Of a DNA stretch of 64,000 bases, positions 62,634 through 64,000 are shown piece after piece (position 1 is the first letter of the stretch; every line of letters starts with the position of its first letter). The notes under the pieces are model-generated. The model saw only the letters and a list, made by a program, of their open reading frames with translations. It was not told the DNA's origin and did no database searches. Origin of the DNA: Nostoc sp. JL33 (GTDB lineage: Bacteria > Cyanobacteriota > Cyanobacteriia > Cyanobacteriales > Nostocaceae). The position numbers were made by a program, and so were the translations under genes. The stretch is taken from assembly GCF_017114985.1 (NCBI RefSeq), contig NZ_JABXKP010000087.1:1-64000 (forward strand). The letters are read 5' to 3'.

Positions 62634-63518
62634 ATGACCAGGTTTATACATGATAAATTCGCCAAAGACTATCTAGAAGAACTACTAAAAGATTACGGAG
62701 AAGTCAAGGCATCAGAAAAAGTCTCAGGAGAGATTAAAGAAATAGATGTTTTATTCACTCCTGCTAAACAGCAAAGTTCTAATATACAAATACTGGGTTT
62801 GTTAGGAAGATTTACTGAACAGCCTGCAATTATAGAACCATACCGCAATCCAGCTTCTACCGATGAAATATGCGACTGTATTCTCAAATTATTAGAAATC
62901 AAGGCTCTTGTGCGACGAGAAGCTAAAGCCAATAAAACCAAACTTCAGGACTCAGAAATTCCCAAATTGTGGGTTCTTACACCAACCATATCTGAAACTA
63001 GATTGTTTAGCTTTGGAACTATGCAAAAAGCAGGTTGGTTATCGGGAGTGCATTTTCTGCCAGATGCGTTGCGAACAGCAATTATAGCGATACACCAACT
63101 ACCTCAAACACCGGAAACGTTATGGTTGAGGCTTTTAGGTAGGGGGAATGTGCAGTCACAAGCGATTATCGAGTTGCAAGCGTTACCATTAGATCATCCA
63201 TACCAGAAACAAACTCTTGAATTAGTTTACAACTTGCGCGAAAACTTGAGAGTAAATCAAGAATTAGAAGCAGATGATAGGGAGTTAATTATGCGATTAG
63301 AGCCACTTTATCAAAGAGACAGAGAACAAGCTGTACAGTCAGGAGAACAACGTCTAGTTATACGTCAACTCAATCGCCGTATTGGTGAGATTGATACATC
63401 ATTAATCGAGCGAATTCAAGGTTTATCGATTGAACAATTAGAAAATTTAGGAGAAGCATTGCTAGACTTTTCTAGTGTTGCTGATTTAGAAACTTGGTTA
63501 AACCAACAATCAATCTAA
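62634..63518 (+). CDS. PD-(D/E)XK nuclease-like protein with DUF4351 C-terminus
   Basis: A 294-residue protein. The N-terminal part (MTRFIHDKFAKDYLEELLKD, GEIKEIDVLFTPAKQQS) resembles cyanobacterial Rpn/DUF4351 proteins, which are related to recombination-promoting nucleases. The C-terminal 45 residues (LVIRQLNRRIGEIDTSLIER, LSIEQLENLGEALLDFSSV) match DUF4351. The family is thought to be nuclease-derived; the Asp in EIDVLF is present, but the full D-ExK set is not obvious in my reading. It follows paralogue B on the same strand, as Uma2 and RM genes follow paralogue A. Confidence 0.8.
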   Translation: MTRFIHDKFAKDYLEELLKDYGEVKASEKVSGEIKEIDVLFTPAKQQSSNIQILGLLGRFTEQPAIIEPYRNPASTDEICDCILKLLEIKALVRREAKANKTKLQDSEIPKLWVLTPTISETRLFSFGTMQKAGWLSGVHFLPDALRTAIIAIHQLPQTPETLWLRLLGRGNVQSQAIIELQALPLDHPYQKQTLELVYNLRENLRVNQELEADDRELIMRLEPLYQRDREQAVQSGEQRLVIRQLNRRIGEIDTSLIERIQGLSIEQLENLGEALLDFSSVADLETWLNQQSI

Positions 63519-63895
63519 TTCATTATTACTACACCTGGCGACTAGAAGTCGCACGCCAGTTGCTTCTCCCAAGGGGAGACGCTGCGCGAACAAGTCGGCG
63601 GAGCCGCCCAACGCACTGGCTTGACTATACAGACAAAACCCACCTCCGTGGGTTAAAAATTCTTGATTTACTCTTAGTCCACGGAGGTGGCCTACCCTGC
63701 GGGAACGCCAAGGGCGAATGTTTGTGTAGTAGCGAATTCTCTTCGCCTCATACTTTCCTTTCAGTATAAAAAAGTTGCTAATAACCGATTACCAGTAAGG
63801 CTTTCATCATAAAAGTAAGCTAAACTTTTATAGCCGAGTATTGCCTAAAAATATTTCATAATTAAAGATAGAACATCCCAATGGAGAAGATAAAA
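63519..63895. other. Gene-free region upstream of acnB
   Basis: About 377 nt; most is the composite element at 63534-63765. The last ~110 nt are AT-rich and contain the presumed acnB promoter and its GGAG ribosome-binding site. Confidence 0.65.
63534..63765. repeat. Composite nested dispersed element
   Basis: The outer unit matches the 18132/38961 type (GCGACTAGAAGTCGC, CCCACCTCCGTGGGTTAAAA, AGTCCACGGAGGTGG, GTGTAGTAGCGAATT). Two other repeats interrupt it: ACGCCAGTTGCTTCTCCCAA through GCACTGGC after AAGTCGC, and CCTACCCTGCGGGAACGCCA after GGAGGTGG. Confidence 0.8.
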
Positions 63896-64000
63896 ATGCT
63901 GGAATCATATCGTAAACACGTTGCCGAAAGAGCAGCACTCGGTATTCCCCCTTTACCATTGGATGCGAAGCAAACATCAGAATTATGTGAATTACTGAAA
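63896..64000 (+). CDS. acnB: Aconitate hydratase B, N-terminal part (runs off the window)
   Basis: MLESYRKHVAERAALGIPPL and PLDAKQTSELCELLK match the start of bifunctional aconitase B (citrate-isocitrate, also 2-methylisocitrate dehydratase). Only the first 35 codons are visible. The start is ATG 63896, which follows GGAG with ~9 nt; an in-frame ATG at 63881 would add five residues not usual in the family. Confidence 0.93.
   Translation, partial: MLESYRKHVAERAALGIPPLPLDAKQTSELCELLK

Overview
The window looks like chromosomal DNA from a filamentous, heterocyst-type cyanobacterium (Nostocales, most likely Nostoc or a close relative). The evidence is: very frequent HIP1 octamers (GCGATCGC); heptanucleotide tandem repeats (STRR) and many dispersed hairpin repeats between genes; a ferredoxin-thioredoxin reductase variable chain; a protein with a Mo-dependent-nitrogenase C-terminal domain; tandem cyanobacteriochrome GAF domains; and several small proteins that I recognise only from cyanobacteria. 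No rRNA or tRNA gene was recognised. The species assignment is inference.

Layout. 0.4-5.4 kb: a CheB/CheR/PAS/histidine kinase with its response regulator, then ftrV. 5.4-10.8 kb (minus strand): a YdcF-type membrane protein, small membrane and hypothetical proteins, an APH/P-loop kinase, rplY (L25) and purA. 11.4-13.2 kb: a CHASE3/PAS histidine kinase that appears to have lost a C-terminal receiver domain. 13.4-14.4 kb: small ORFs and a six-repeat CRISPR array without cas genes. 14.7-20 kb: phosphodiester glycosidase, small genes, adenosine deaminase and mutL. 20.2-30 kb (minus strand): a type I restriction-modification locus (hsdM, Uma2 nuclease, hsdS, a PIN toxin/antitoxin pair, hsdR, YgjP-type metallopeptidase). 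31-36.3 kb: a stress-type group (CsbD, TIGR02587/TIGR02588 membrane pair, ChaB-domain protein, Dps, secreted small protein). 37.4-46.1 kb: a glutamate-cysteine ligase-like protein, TerB/Mo-nitro_C protein, obgE, a multi-PAS kinase, and two tandem vWA proteins with a coiled-coil partner. 46.3-49.3 kb: HxlR regulator, ferritin-like protein, thermonuclease lipoprotein and a sugar ABC permease. 49.2-54.1 kb: an accessory island (MazEF-type pair and a large orthocaspase) between a broken and an intact copy of purN. 54.7-59.5 kb: a membrane protein with four GAF domains, three of them cyanobacteriochrome-like and with no output domain, then a CPBP protease and a DUF3326 protein. 59.6-64 kb: small genes, a 2Fe-2S ferredoxin, a DUF433 antitoxin, a small coiled-coil protein paralogous to one beside hsdM, a DUF4351 nuclease-like protein, and the start of acnB at the right edge.

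Two themes run through the window. First, repeats have entered protein-coding genes in frame: mutL carries two copies of a 20-bp palindrome, mazF carries a 57-nt GC-rich element right after codon 4, and a kinase ATPase domain carries a heptamer array. Second, two toxin-antitoxin modules are bracketed by direct duplications of the neighbouring gene's 5' end (the hsdR start around the PIN module; permease start plus purN around the MazEF/orthocaspase island). This suggests that both arrived by events that duplicated host sequence while leaving one good copy of the host gene. Several MITE-like element families, some nested, fill the spaces between genes.
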